From Paragonimus skrjabini miyazakii (Eukaryota; Platyhelminthes; Trematoda; Plagiorchiida; Troglotrematidae): a stretch of DNA of 64,000 bases. The stretch's first letter is position 1. Each line of letters opens with the position of its first letter. The notes under the pieces were generated by a model. The model ran no database searches. It worked only from the letters and a program-made list of their open reading frames with translations, and was not told the DNA's origin. This document shows positions 63,440-64,000 of this stretch, in pieces. Made by a program: the position numbers and the translations under genes. The stretch covers positions 62,341 through 126,340 of the forward strand of contig JTDE01001366.1 of assembly GCA_014338405.1 (NCBI GenBank). Reading direction: 5' to 3'.

Positions 63440-64000
63440 ACTAATCCGCTGCTTCAGTATAAACAGATATTCGAATGACAATCATCAACAACATTTTCTT
63501 TTTTTTCAATTGCAAAAAATGACAACCGAATGGTTGTAAAAATGGTTGAACATAGACAAACTAGTGATGTCCAGCTATCACAGTATGCGAAGAATAAATA
63601 TGGGCAATTAAGTAGGGTCATACGAGTATAACAGGAAAGTGTGGAAAACAAAAACTGAACAACAAAAGTATGAGACATTAGGGTAAAATAGGTAAATAAT
63701 GACTGGCCTATGTAAAATGGATTACCAAGGTAGTGTTAAGTTCATACCATCTGCTTCGGGACACAGAAAGGCGGTTACTTAATGTGTACGGTTAGCGTCT
63801 TAAAAAACCCAAAGGCGCCCTCCATGCCCACATAGCGAAACAAATAAGAAGCTGAATTAACTGAAAGTTGACGTCTGCTGTTTGGTAAAACACAGAAGAG
63901 TAGAGTATAGCACCATCGGCCTCTGCTAGATATCACCTGCCCGACGTCACTGATCAGGACAGGGTGGGTAGTACTTGAAGAAAGCGTAACTTGTAACGGT
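63440..64000. other. No recognised gene at window end
   Basis: No gag-like frame after the LTR and no other feature recognised. Confidence 0.4.

Noticed and set aside
1..64000. Bacterial or phage gene clusters, CRISPR arrays, operons
   Set aside because: Spliced tektin exons, metazoan retroelements and very low coding density rule out a prokaryotic window; no spaced repeat array was seen.

Overview
This is an animal nuclear window, AT-rich and interrupted by one 100-base assembly gap (26806-26905). The repeat content and a GT/AG-spliced tektin gene point to a digenean fluke (trematode flatworm). The host call is an inference from element families (Ty3/gypsy, RTE and CR1 non-LTR elements, Penelope-like elements) and from gene structure with one very short and several very long introns; I cannot name the species.

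The only cellular gene I can support is a tektin of the TEKT3/TEKT5 type on the + strand. I recover eight exons between 28655 and 59215 (28655-28833, 30625-30710, 33316-33453, 50127-50197, 51251-51394, 57795-58017, 58064-58218, 58984-59215). All junctions are GT/AG, phases agree throughout, and together they give 408 residues plus a stop. The N-terminal exon or exons were not found and lie upstream, possibly near the gap. Introns run from 46 bases to about 16.7 kb.

The rest is largely a graveyard of mobile elements. From 1 to 28 kb there are an imperfect hairpin (81-234), a tRNA-like sequence (8802-8883), two Penelope-like endonuclease fragments (12.1 and 15.7 kb), a 203-bp near-perfect palindrome (14691-14893) and a Ty3/gypsy integrase relic (20.0-20.9 kb). 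The 16.7-kb tektin intron holds an RTE tail (35.4-35.7 kb), a broken Ty3/gypsy element on + (35.8-39.6 kb), a Penelope endonuclease (39.6-40.1 kb), an oppositely oriented gypsy 3' end (41.3-40.2 kb), a 5'-truncated Penelope element (43.9-42.1 kb), another RTE tail, a CR1-type RT relic and a gypsy-type LTR. The 6.4-kb intron holds two or more RTE copies in opposite orientation. Downstream of tektin there are a second tRNA-like sequence (60.6 kb) and a second copy of the LTR (63.0-63.4 kb).

Three things stand out. (1) Two pairs of oppositely oriented element relics, gypsy (332 bp, 5 differences) and RTE (457 bp, 1 difference), are almost identical over sharply bounded tracts that share stop codons, or a stop plus a lost catalytic residue, yet diverge strongly just outside. 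That looks like recent gene conversion or inverted duplication of dead copies. (2) Several hammerhead-ribozyme motifs, intact or decayed, sit at the ends of Penelope-like sequences, and one lies inside a gypsy LTR. (3) Because both inverted pairs lie in introns of the tektin gene, its pre-mRNA could fold long double-stranded stretches.
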